Source: CAYGZC01 sp964354225 (GTDB lineage: Bacteria > Bacteroidota > Ignavibacteria > UBA10030 > SZUA-254). From it: a stretch of 20,223 bases of DNA. The position numbers and the translations under genes are program-made. The stretch spans positions 1 through 20,223 of the forward strand of contig CAYGZC010000089.1 of the NCBI GenBank assembly GCA_964354225.1. Reading direction: 5' to 3'. The notes beneath the pieces were generated by a model that was given only the letters and a program-made list of their open reading frames with translations, had not been told where the DNA came from and did not search any database. Below, piece by piece: positions 7,883-14,971 of the stretch (positions are counted from its first letter, which is position 1; each line of letters begins with the position of its first letter).

Positions 7883-9661
7883 TCATCGCAATAAAATTAG
7901 TTTTTTGGTTTCTATAAATGAACCAGCTTGCAAACGATAAAAATACACACCACTTGCCAGACCTCCTGCATTCCATTGGTGTGAGTACGTTCCTGCAGGC
8001 AATTCTTTGTATAAAAGAATCGACACTTCTCTCCCCAATGCATCAAATACTTTCAGCGACACAGATGATTTATGGAGAAGGTTAAACGAAATATTCGTGG
8101 TCGGGTTAAATGGATTTGGATAGTTCTGATGCAATCCGAACTCCAGCGGTATAGGATTCTTATTCTCAAGTTCAACAGCCACAGGTGGCTGGTAAAAATA
8201 GTAGCGCCCTATGTCTGTGATCGTCGAGTCCGGGTCCCGAGAGAAGGTTGAATCACCGGCATCGATGCAGGGCGAACTCGCCTGCAGGTGTAAATCGCCG
8301 TTCGCTGTATCTACGAACATCGGATTCAGGAAAATGTTGAAGAATATATCGCAGGAATCGCCGTTGGCGTTTACACCGGTGATTTCCCCGATAAGGTTTG
8401 GAATCAAGGGGCCGATAAAATCACGGCCTTCGTCATTTCCGGAAAAATCGCAGTATTGCGCGGAATGTGTACCTGATTCGAAGTTTATCCCTGCGCTGGG
8501 ATTACCTTGCGAAGTACTGTGATTGCCGCTGACGATTGTATTGATAATGGTTGCATTGGCGTCCAGCCTCAGAGCACCCGCAGTGGGACCTCCCCAATCC
8601 GAGTTCTGCGAGAAAGTGCAGGATTTAACGATGGTGGTTCCCCCCCGACAAAATACTGTACCTCCATTTGCTCCGTAATTTTGTTCAAAAGTACATTGCG
8701 ATATGGTCAAATGACCGCTGTTGACATCTATCCCACTACCTCCGTCCAAAGCTGAAACTGCCCCAAAAGGCACATTGATATTATTGGAAAAGGTGCAGTT
8801 AGCAACCGTATCATACCCTGCAGTACCATCAAAAGATATACCGCCTCCTCCGTGGTTGAAAGCAATATTGGATGTAATCAAACAATCAGAAATGCTGATC
8901 CCGCCAGAGGTGGAATTGGTAAAAAACATCCCCCCTCCTCGGTCTTCAGCCCGATTCTTGTCGAAAGTACATCCGGTGATTCTGACAACACTTCCCGCTG
9001 CAATATAGCCATAACAATAGATTCCTCCGCCAATGCTATCGCTTTTGTTTTCCTCGAACAGACATCGTGTCAGCACCAATTGCGGACCCCTGAAGCCGAA
9101 TCCTCCACCTACATTTTCTGCCTCGTTGTTACTGAAGGTACAGTCGGAGATGGTGAATGGTCCGCCCCCCGAACCGATATATACAAATATGCCCCCGCCA
9201 GAGAATGACCGGTTGTCTGAAATTCGGCAATGAGTAATAACCGCGTCGGCAGAACCGCAGTAAATACCGCCGCCACGCTCAGAGAAAGCTGACCCTGTTG
9301 TAAAGCCATGCTCAATAATACAATAGTCTAGCCTGGCTGGATCGGCATCCCCGTTGATCCGGATGCCTTGCCACCCCGACACGGCGTCGACTGCTGTGAA
9401 AACAATTGAGTCTTGGGCTGTCCCCAGTGCTTCCAGCGCGCCCTCGACTGCCAGTTTGTAATGACCCTGGAAATTCACCTCCACTCCTGGCTCAATCGTG
9501 AGTGTTGAATCGGCATGAATAGTTATATCTCCTTGTATCAAGTAGGGAGAACCAGTCGCGGTCCAGGTACCGGAAACATAGCCGCCGGGGATAGTGTCTG
9601 CAAAAAGATTGATGTTGCTTAACATCATCAGCATAGTGAGAAAAAGGATTGTTCTATTCAT
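7883..9661 (-). CDS. Secreted right-handed beta-helix protein with T9SS sorting domain (cassette 2)
   Basis: A 592-residue paralogue of the 574-aa protein. It has a signal peptide (about 1-21, 'INLFA|DTI'), an entry segment 'GSPYLIQGDITIHADSTL', and then a beta-helix body (about 100-430). The body has many short repeats such as 'CTFSNN', 'GGGIYC', 'GGGGISF' and 'ISDC', and the 'LHLQASSPCIDAGD' block. The C-terminal T9SS sorting domain is 507-592 (NYPNPFNPTT … GREVSILLYKEL … SGVYFYRLQAG). It is expected to cross the outer membrane by type IX secretion and be anchored or released at the surface. The two paralogues are most alike at both ends and diverge in the helix body, as expected if the central surface is the variable, ligand-facing part. 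No enzymatic motif is recognised. The ATG uses the AAAGAGG site of the shared leader. The gene ends 9 nt before attC2. Confidence 0.88.
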   Translation of the reverse strand: MNRTILFLTMLMMLSNINLFADTIPGGYVSGTWTATGSPYLIQGDITIHADSTLTIEPGVEVNFQGHYKLAVEGALEALGTAQDSIVFTAVDAVSGWQGIRINGDADPARLDYCIIEHGFTTGSAFSERGGGIYCGSADAVITHCRISDNRSFSGGGIFVYIGSGGGPFTISDCTFSNNEAENVGGGFGFRGPQLVLTRCLFEENKSDSIGGGIYCYGYIAAGSVVRITGCTFDKNRAEDRGGGMFFTNSTSGGISISDCLITSNIAFNHGGGGISFDGTAGYDTVANCTFSNNINVPFGAVSALDGGSGIDVNSGHLTISQCTFEQNYGANGGTVFCRGGTTIVKSCTFSQNSDWGGPTAGALRLDANATIINTIVSGNHSTSQGNPSAGINFESGTHSAQYCDFSGNDEGRDFIGPLIPNLIGEITGVNANGDSCDIFFNIFLNPMFVDTANGDLHLQASSPCIDAGDSTFSRDPDSTITDIGRYYFYQPPVAVELENKNPIPLEFGLHQNYPNPFNPTTNISFNLLHKSSVSLKVFDALGREVSILLYKELPAGTYSHQWNAGGLASGVYFYRLQAGSFIETKKLILLR

Positions 9662-9718
9662 GGCATTTCCTCTTTAATATTTTTGGAGATTAATTCGTTG
9701 AGACAATTGCAACATAAC
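9662..9718 (-). repeat. Identical 57-nt cassette leader, copy 2 (with ribosome binding site)
   Basis: A perfect copy of 7627-7683, placed identically with respect to the ATG and to the cassette boundary. It carries the AAAGAGG ribosome site and the terminal CAATTGCAACATAAC (plus strand), which mirrors the R'' ends of attC1 and, with small differences, attC2. Confidence 0.9.
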
Positions 9719-9772
9719 CGCTGCAAATCAGCCGCGCGGCTTTTTGCGTCGGCTGTATTTGCCTTGTTAGCT
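9712..9772 (-). repeat. attC3, 61-bp attC site
   Basis: This compact site has all expected parts. On the minus strand R'' is AGCTAAC (9766-9772). L'' (9746-9762) reads GCAAAT-a-CAGCCG-a-CGC. L' (9723-9737) is its exact complement apart from the two extra A bases, and R' is GTTATGT (9712-9718). The two unpaired bases lie six apart on the R''L'' arm, as in known attC sites, although the first is A rather than the usual C on this strand. The loop is AAAAAGCC-like, about 8 nt. Length and shape match the classic 59-base element. It belongs to the cassette carrying the small membrane protein, whose stop codon is 59 nt upstream. Confidence 0.88.
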
Positions 9773-9831
9773 GCCGTTTCATTCTATTTCTCAAGTAGTG
9801 ATTACTGTTTATATCTTTTGTTAGTTTGGGG

Positions 9832-10233
9832 TCATATCCTTTTTTTCTGGAAGGTAATCAGAATTATCCCAGCTATAAGGGAGATTATGCAAAGAGAGAC
9901 ATGGGTTATCGCAGAAATAATGCCATCTCTGAGAAAAACCTGACTGACTAATTGTGTGAATATCATAAGTGCGAAAATTCCGCCGATGATAACCAAGACG
10001 TTGCCGAAAACCATCTTACGCCGATCCCATCCCCACATGAAGGTTCCTCCTAAGATAAGAAAGAAGCTTATTGAATAAGGAATAACAAGAGAAATAGGTT
10101 CAATAGATAAAACGTGAATTAAAGCATTAGGTTTTGAAAATAGAAAGTCCAGACTCACGAAGATAGTAATCGTGAGAGATAAAACACCGAGGCATAAAAT
10201 AAACACTGCTGCAATCTTTGCTAATTTCTTCAA
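9832..10233 (-). CDS. Small four-helix membrane protein of unknown function (cassette 3)
   Basis: A 133-residue hydrophobic protein with four likely membrane segments (about 5-28, 48-66, 74-97 and 108-128) and short basic loops ('WGWDRRK', C-terminal 'FQKKRI'). I do not recognise a family. Orphan membrane proteins are common cargo in integron cassettes. The start is TTG at 10233: an AAAGGGA ribosome site lies about 8 nt upstream and no ATG is in range. The coding region begins 35 nt inside the predicted cassette boundary (10268) and is followed by attC3, so gene, ribosome site and attC form one self-contained 551-bp cassette. The only internal methionines would truncate the protein by half, which supports the TTG start. 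Confidence 0.68.
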   Translation of the reverse strand: MKKLAKIAAVFILCLGVLSLTITIFVSLDFLFSKPNALIHVLSIEPISLVIPYSISFFLILGGTFMWGWDRRKMVFGNVLVIIGGIFALMIFTQLVSQVFLRDGIISAITHVSLCIISLIAGIILITFQKKRI

Positions 10234-10262
10234 TGTTTAATTCCCTTTCTAATCGTAATGGC

Positions 10263-10269
10263 AGCTAAC
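10263..10269 (-). other. Upstream core site GTTAGCT at the array's first cassette boundary
   Basis: GTTAGCTGCC (minus strand, 10260-10269) is the exact reverse complement of GGCAGCTAAC at the R'' end of attC3, the cassette's own attC. It therefore marks the 5' edge of cassette 3. The sequence further upstream (10270-10300) shows no L' box or hairpin, so it is not the end of a fourth attC. It could be an attI, a secondary GTT insertion site or a deletion scar. Confidence 0.65.
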
Positions 10270-10658
10270 TATTAATTATACTGCACATGTATTTATCTTT
10301 TGGAATGTAGATATACGTGCAAATGCATATCTATAATCCATTTCTTTAAAAATCAAATTGAAATTACAATATCCGGGAAAGAGGTTGTGCATATCTATCA
10401 TCCTGCCTGCTTCAGTCTAACGGACTCTTAACCCCAAGGTCCCTGTTGAGAACATGCGTGTAAACCATTTTTGTCTTAAAAGATTTATTTATGAGGGTTC
10501 CCATTTTTTCTATAATATATTATGAAAAAAATACAAAGACAAATCCGCGAATTGCCTCACCATCAATCCATCAAAACAGCGTCAAATTTGGAAAGTATGA
10601 TGGTTTTTTCTATCTTGAACACAATATTTAATTCTTCCCGATATAAATTGAGTAGATA
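10270..10658. other. Intergenic region between array and efflux operon
   Basis: A 389-nt AT-rich stretch with no recognised gene. It holds a 16-nt near-identical direct repeat (10324-10339 and 10388-10403), a short imperfect hairpin (10415-10451) and a TATAAT hexamer (10511-10516) that could be a -10 element for the adaptor operon, without a convincing -35 partner. A 45-codon frame (10522-10659) overlaps the adaptor start by one base. Confidence 0.5.
10324..10403. repeat. Pair of 16-nt direct repeats, 64 nt apart
   Basis: TGCATATCTATAATCC (10324-10339) and TGCATATCTATCATCC (10388-10403) differ at one base. They lie between the array boundary and the divergent operon. They could be binding sites for a regulator or accessory repeats of an attI-like site; nothing in the sequence decides this. 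Confidence 0.5.
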
Positions 10659-10659
10659 A
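10522..10659 (+). CDS. Possible 45-aa leader ORF coupled to the efflux adaptor
   Basis: ATG at 10522 opens 45 codons (MKKIQRQIRELPHH…SSRYKLSR) whose TAA overlaps the adaptor ATG in the arrangement TAATG, typical of translational coupling. The adaptor's own ribosome site is weak, which fits coupling. Against it, no ribosome site precedes this ATG and the peptide matches nothing I recognise. Treat as tentative. Confidence 0.2.
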   Translation: MKKIQRQIRELPHHQSIKTASNLESMMVFSILNTIFNSSRYKLSR

Positions 10660-11849
10660 TGTCAGAAAAGCGATTTGATTTATCGAAATTAAAAATCCGG
10701 CACGACCAAACCTCGGGTGCCGTGCCTCCTTCACGTCCCCATTTTGCATATTTAATGTATATAGGTGGCGCAATCTTTCTTGTATTAGGAATTTATTTTT
10801 TCATCATGAATATGATAAGCTCGGATGAGATTATTGAAGTAACGAGCGTGTCTCTCATCTCACCTGCCCAAGCCAGTGCATCATTAACTGCAAGCGGCTA
10901 TGTAGTTGCACAGCGTAAGGCGTCTGTCGCGTCTAAAGCTACAGGTCGGTTGGTATATCTCGGGTACAAAGAGGGTGATCGTGTAAAGAAAGGTGAAATA
11001 ATCGCACGCATAGAGAGCGCCGATGTAGAAGCGGCACTTGCACAAGCTAAGGCAGATTATGAGATGGCGAAAGCGGAAAGTAACGATGCCGAACAATCAC
11101 TCAGCCGTGCGAATAAACTTCTCGAACGTCAGTTAATATCTCAGGCAGAGATGGATGCGGCAAAAGCCCGCTACGATCGGGTGTTTGCATCCATTGCATC
11201 ACGTGCAGCCGCAGTTAAAGGGGCTGAAGTGCAATTAGAGAACACTCTGATTCGCGCGCCCTTCGACGGAACTATCTTAACAAAGAATGCCGACATTGGT
11301 GAAGTTGTTGCCCCGTTCGCGGCAGGCGCAAGCTCTCGTGTTGCGGTTGTTACAATCGCCGATATGTCTTCACTTGAAGTTGAGGCAGATGTTTCCGAAT
11401 CGAACATCGAGCAAATTGCTAGCGACCAACCTTGCGAGATCATCTTGGATGCATATCCCGATAAGCATTATCGCGGGATTGTGGATAAAATCGTTCCAAC
11501 TGCTGATAGAGCAAAAGCAACGGTAATGACGAAAATCCGTTTTCTTCAGAAGGATAGTCGCGTGCTTCCCGAGATGAGTGCTAAAGTTCATTTCATCTCC
11601 AAAATATCTTCGGATAGTATAGACATCCAGCCGATACTTGTCGTAGACTCATCAGCTATTACAAAACGAAAGAACGATTTGGTCGTCTTCCTGTTGAAGG
11701 ACAAGATTGTTGAAGAGATCCCCATAATCCTTGGCAGAACCCTCGGTAGATCGGTAGAAATTAAATCCGGACTTTCTGCAGGTGATCGGATTGTGTTGAA
11801 ACCATCAAAAAATATACAATCGGGCACGAGTGTGAAACTTAAACAGTAG
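10659..11849 (+). CDS. Periplasmic adaptor (membrane fusion) subunit of an ABC-type efflux system, MacA/HlyD-like
   Basis: This protein would link an inner-membrane ABC transporter to an outer-membrane channel. The 396-residue sequence has a basic cytoplasmic N-terminus, one membrane anchor (about 29-52) and a biotinyl-lipoyl-like half (about 85-120, 'GRLVYLGYKEGDRVKKGEIIA'). A coiled-coil hairpin spans about 122-195 ('LAQAKADYEMAKAESNDAEQ'). The second lipoyl half follows ('TLIRAPFDGTILTKNADIGE', 196-215), then beta-barrel and membrane-proximal domains. It is the first gene of a run with an ABC ATPase and two permeases, the standard MacAB-type order, 68 nt ahead of the ATPase. The substrate is not evident; such systems move antibiotics, peptides, lipoproteins or siderophores. 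No TolC-like channel is in the window. Confidence 0.9.
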   Translation: MSEKRFDLSKLKIRHDQTSGAVPPSRPHFAYLMYIGGAIFLVLGIYFFIMNMISSDEIIEVTSVSLISPAQASASLTASGYVVAQRKASVASKATGRLVYLGYKEGDRVKKGEIIARIESADVEAALAQAKADYEMAKAESNDAEQSLSRANKLLERQLISQAEMDAAKARYDRVFASIASRAAAVKGAEVQLENTLIRAPFDGTILTKNADIGEVVAPFAAGASSRVAVVTIADMSSLEVEADVSESNIEQIASDQPCEIILDAYPDKHYRGIVDKIVPTADRAKATVMTKIRFLQKDSRVLPEMSAKVHFISKISSDSIDIQPILVVDSSAITKRKNDLVVFLLKDKIVEEIPIILGRTLGRSVEIKSGLSAGDRIVLKPSKNIQSGTSVKLKQ

Positions 11850-11917
11850 AAAATACGTTAATAGAGTAACTAAAATAAAAATTCAAAAATCTGAAATTTA
11901 AAACCGGAAATTTGAAA

Positions 11918-12586
11918 ATGGCTATAGTATCGGTTCAAAATATATCAAAATCGTACTGGAGGGATTCACTTGAAATTCCCGTCCTCCGCAATATTTCATT
12001 CGATGTTCCTGAAGGAGAATTCCTCGGATTGATGGGACCATCCGGATCGGGGAAAACCACACTATTAAATCTGATTGCAGGTATTGATCAACCAACGAAA
12101 GGATCCATCAGTGTCTCAAACACCGAGGTTACTAGATTGAATGAATCTCAGCTTGCAAAATGGAGAGCGCAAAATATCGGATTTGTATTTCAATTCTACA
12201 ATCTACTCCCCGTTCTTACTGCATTTGAAAATGTTGAGCTGCCCCTTCTACTATCAAAGTTATCGAAGAAGGACCGAAAAGATCATGTTGAGTTCGCACT
12301 GAAAGTCGTTAGACTGGAAGATCGGATGTATCATTATCCCAAGCAACTATCAGGTGGTCAGGAACAGCGAGTTGCAATCGCACGGGCAATCGTGACCGAT
12401 CCAACCTTACTCATCGCAGATGAACCAACAGGTGATCTTGATAAAACTTCTGCACTTGAGATATTAAATCTACTTGAGCAATTGAATGACGAATTCAAAA
12501 AAACAATCATAATGGTTACTCACGATCCACGCGCGGCAGATAAGGCACACACAATCAAACATTTGGATAAAGGCGAGCTGACTTAA
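11918..12586 (+). CDS. ABC transporter ATP-binding protein, MacB/LolD type
   Basis: Cytoplasmic ATPase that powers the two FtsX-type permeases encoded next. It contains all the motor motifs: Walker A GPSGSGKTT (40-48), Q-loop 'FVFQFYNLLP', signature LSGGQ (144-148), Walker B 'LLIADEPTGDLD' (164-175) and the switch His202. The 222-residue length and 'FYNLLPVLTAFENVELPLLL' are typical of the LolD/MacB/FtsE branch. I place the start at ATG 11918, seven bases after a GGAAA ribosome site; an in-frame TTG at 11912 would add two residues but overlaps the spacing. It lies 11 nt before the first permease. In MacB the ATPase and permease are fused; here they are separate. Confidence 0.93.
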   Translation: MAIVSVQNISKSYWRDSLEIPVLRNISFDVPEGEFLGLMGPSGSGKTTLLNLIAGIDQPTKGSISVSNTEVTRLNESQLAKWRAQNIGFVFQFYNLLPVLTAFENVELPLLLSKLSKKDRKDHVEFALKVVRLEDRMYHYPKQLSGGQEQRVAIARAIVTDPTLLIADEPTGDLDKTSALEILNLLEQLNDEFKKTIIMVTHDPRAADKAHTIKHLDKGELT

Positions 12587-12597
12587 GCAGAATTGAT

Positions 12598-13758
12598 ATG
12601 CGGATACTTAAGCTCATCACAAAAAATATGCTTCGGCATAAGCTCCGAACGATGCTCACCATCCTCGGAATTACTATTGCAGTTACAGCATTCGGTTTAC
12701 TCCGAACCGTTGTAACAGCGTGGTATGTTGGTGTAGAAGCATCGTCGGCAAACCGCCTCATCACGCGACAATCGGTTTCATTTATATTCCCGCTTCCGCT
12801 CGCTTATCGTGAGCGGATTGCCAGGTTGGATGGTGTAGAGCGGGTAACATTTGCTAATTGGTTCGGTGGAGTATACATCGACAAGAAACAATTCTTTGCC
12901 CGGATGGCTGTTGATGCGGAGACATTTTTTAATGTCTATCCTGAAATGCTTGTACCAAAGGACCAACTTGATGCATTCAAACAAGACCGAAGTGGATGTA
13001 TTATCGGCGAGCAGCTCGTAGAACGCTATAACCTCAAGATCGGTGATGTTGTACCGATTGAAGGCGATATTTATCCCGGTCGATGGGAATTTACGGTAAG
13101 AGGAATTTACAAACCTCGTGATAAAAGTACCGACCCATCGAACATGCTTTTCCAATGGAAATACCTTGAGGAACGCATGCGTCAGGATTGGCCCCAGCGC
13201 GCCGGTGTGGTTGGTTGGTATATTATCCAGATAAAAGATCCCAATAATGCTGCAACCATCTCAGCACAGATTGATGAACAATTTAAAAATTCTCCCGCTG
13301 AAACAAAAACTGAAACCGAACGAGCATTCACACTCGGTTTTCTCTCAATGTTTAGCTCGGTAATAACATCAATGAATATTATTTCATTCGTCATTATTGG
13401 AATCATACTTCTTGTCCTTGGAAATACGATGATCATGGCAGCAAGGGAACGAATACGTGAGTACGCTGTATTGAAAACACTTGGATTTTCAACATTTCAT
13501 ATCGTTGGACTAATCGGTGGTGAATCTCTTGCTATTGCGGTGGTGGGTGGAGTAATTGGAATTGCGCTGACATTTCCTATGACGGATAGTTTTGCCGCTG
13601 CTGTACCGAAGGGCTGGTTCCCGGTATTTAATGTTGAGCCAATTACATTAGTACTTGCATGCAGTGCGGCGGTATTGGTTGGAATTTTTGCAGCGATTTT
13701 CCCTATTCAACGTACACTCAGTACAAAAATTGTGGACGGTCTTCGTCAGATTGGTTGA
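12598..13758 (+). CDS. FtsX/MacB-type ABC transporter permease (first)
   Basis: A 386-residue membrane subunit. It has one N-terminal helix (about 16-36), a large periplasmic MacB-PCD-like domain (about 40-250), and then three C-terminal helices (about 258-285, 308-335 and 350-378), the standard FtsX layout. The cytoplasmic coupling motif 'RERIREYAVLKTLGFS' lies between helices 2 and 3. It follows the ATPase by 11 nt and precedes the second permease by 11 nt. With that paralogue it probably forms a heterodimeric transporter. The substrate is unknown; the family extrudes or extracts molecules at the periplasmic side by mechanotransmission rather than through a channel. Confidence 0.9.
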   Translation: MRILKLITKNMLRHKLRTMLTILGITIAVTAFGLLRTVVTAWYVGVEASSANRLITRQSVSFIFPLPLAYRERIARLDGVERVTFANWFGGVYIDKKQFFARMAVDAETFFNVYPEMLVPKDQLDAFKQDRSGCIIGEQLVERYNLKIGDVVPIEGDIYPGRWEFTVRGIYKPRDKSTDPSNMLFQWKYLEERMRQDWPQRAGVVGWYIIQIKDPNNAATISAQIDEQFKNSPAETKTETERAFTLGFLSMFSSVITSMNIISFVIIGIILLVLGNTMIMAARERIREYAVLKTLGFSTFHIVGLIGGESLAIAVVGGVIGIALTFPMTDSFAAAVPKGWFPVFNVEPITLVLACSAAVLVGIFAAIFPIQRTLSTKIVDGLRQIG

Positions 13759-13769
13759 TACAGTTAAAA

Positions 13770-14945
13770 ATGAAAATCCCACTTAAATATACTATACGCA
13801 ATATGTGGACGCGGCGGCTTACGACCGCTCTGACGATCACCGGTATTGCTCTCGTCGTATTTGTCTTCGCAGCAGTGCTCATGATGGCGTACGGCATTCA
13901 AAAAACTCTCATTGAAACCGGATCAGACGACAACGTCGTCATTCTCCGTAAAGCGGCAACTTCAGAGATTACGAGTATAATTCAATTGGATCAAGCCAAT
14001 GTTGTTAAAACTTTACCGCACGTGGCTAAGATGGCTGATGGGAAACCTTTACTTTCCAATGAGATAATCGTCATTATAAATCTACCTTATAGCACAAAAG
14101 TGGGTGGATTCGGAAATATTTCAGTTCGGGGAATAACTTCAGAAGGTATGCAGCTTCGCCCCCAATTAAAAATAACTCAGGGTAGAATGTTCCAGTGGGG
14201 AACGCGAGAAATTGTTGTTGGTGCCAATATCCGCCAACGTTTCAAGGGAACCGATGTCGGAGAGAAAATCAAATTCGGTGGTGATCAATGGACAATTGTT
14301 GGATGGTTCGATGCCGGTGGCAGCGGCTTCGATTCCGAAGTTTGGGGCGATGAAATCCAGTTGGGACAGGCATTCGGCTACACCGGGGCTTTTTCTTCAA
14401 TCCTTCTGCGACTGGAACGACAAAATTCATTCAGCGACTTCAAATCGGAGTTTGACAAAGACCTCCGTTTACAAACTCTCGATGTCAAAAAAGAAAAAGT
14501 TTTCTACGCGGAACAATCGGAGGATATGGCAATGTTCATCCGAATTCTCGGTATTGCGGTAACTATAATTTTCAGTCTCGGTGCTATGATTGGAGCTATG
14601 ATTACGATGTATGCGGCTGTCTCTAGCCGAACAGTTGAGATTGGAACATTGCGTGCTCTTGGATTTCGCCGACGTAATATTCTTGGTGCATTCCTCATCG
14701 AGTCGCTCATGCTCTCATTCATCGGCGGCTTCACGGGACTTTTACTCGCATCGTTCCTGCAGTTCTTTAAAATCTCGATGATCAACTTCGGATCGTTTGC
14801 AGAGCTTGCATTTAATTTTTCGTTATCACCATCAATAATAATTAATTCACTTATATTTTCAATACTCATGGGAATTATTGGCGGATTTTTACCATCAGTC
14901 CGCGCCTCACGCTTGAATATTGTTAATGCACTTCGCTCATCATGA
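13770..14945 (+). CDS. FtsX/MacB-type ABC transporter permease (second)
   Basis: A 391-residue paralogue with the same topology: N-terminal helix (about 18-38), periplasmic domain (about 45-260), and three C-terminal helices with the motif 'RTVEIGTLRALGFRRRNI' after the second. The frame is open back to 13659, but that part overlaps the preceding permease. ATG 13770, 11 nt after its stop, gives 'MKIPLKYTIRNMWTRRL', which aligns with the N-terminus of the first permease ('RILKLITKNMLRHKL'). Two different permeases with one ATPase imply an ATPase dimer on a permease heterodimer, as in LolCDE-type complexes. Confidence 0.9.
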   Translation: MKIPLKYTIRNMWTRRLTTALTITGIALVVFVFAAVLMMAYGIQKTLIETGSDDNVVILRKAATSEITSIIQLDQANVVKTLPHVAKMADGKPLLSNEIIVIINLPYSTKVGGFGNISVRGITSEGMQLRPQLKITQGRMFQWGTREIVVGANIRQRFKGTDVGEKIKFGGDQWTIVGWFDAGGSGFDSEVWGDEIQLGQAFGYTGAFSSILLRLERQNSFSDFKSEFDKDLRLQTLDVKKEKVFYAEQSEDMAMFIRILGIAVTIIFSLGAMIGAMITMYAAVSSRTVEIGTLRALGFRRRNILGAFLIESLMLSFIGGFTGLLLASFLQFFKISMINFGSFAELAFNFSLSPSIIINSLIFSILMGIIGGFLPSVRASRLNIVNALRSS

Positions 14946-14971
14946 AAAATCAATAATAACGGTAAATAAAA

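Larger units (their letters stand above)
5697..10269 (-). mobile_element. Integron gene-cassette array without visible integrase (CALIN), three cassettes
   Basis: Three attC-like sites alternate with three genes, all oriented on the minus strand. Taking the usual cut between G and TT of the GTTRRRY box, cassette 3 is 9718-10268 (small membrane protein plus attC3), cassette 2 is 7683-9717 (592-aa beta-helix protein plus attC2) and cassette 1 is 5703-7682 (574-aa beta-helix protein plus attC1). Each cassette begins with bases complementary to the R'' side of its own attC: GTTAGCTGCC with GGCAGCTAAC for cassette 3, GTTATGTTGCAATTG with CAATTGCAACATAAC for cassette 1, and a near match for cassette 2. 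This is the relationship expected of excisable circles. No tyrosine recombinase gene is present in the window. That attC sites have this structure is established; that these are functional is inference. Confidence 0.82.

Noticed and set aside
8211..9233. Several + strand open frames of 66-118 codons opposite the beta-helix genes
   Set aside because: They lie antisense to clear protein-coding genes, have no ribosome sites and show composition explained by the repeats of the opposite strand.
9712..9772. The 61-bp palindrome as a transcription terminator
   Set aside because: No T-run follows the stem on the minus strand, and the core boxes plus the two-base asymmetry match attC; it may still slow transcription or translation.
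10413..10450. tRNA-Lys-like fragment ('ACGGACTCTTAA' resembles an anticodon arm)
   Set aside because: The anticodon stem does not pair properly, and no acceptor stem, D arm or T arm with GGTTCGA is present. The short hairpin explanation fits better.
13659..13769. N-terminal extension of the second permease
   Set aside because: It overlaps the preceding permease gene in another frame, gives a Cys/Ser-rich non-homologous leader, and ATG 13770 aligns with the paralogue's start.
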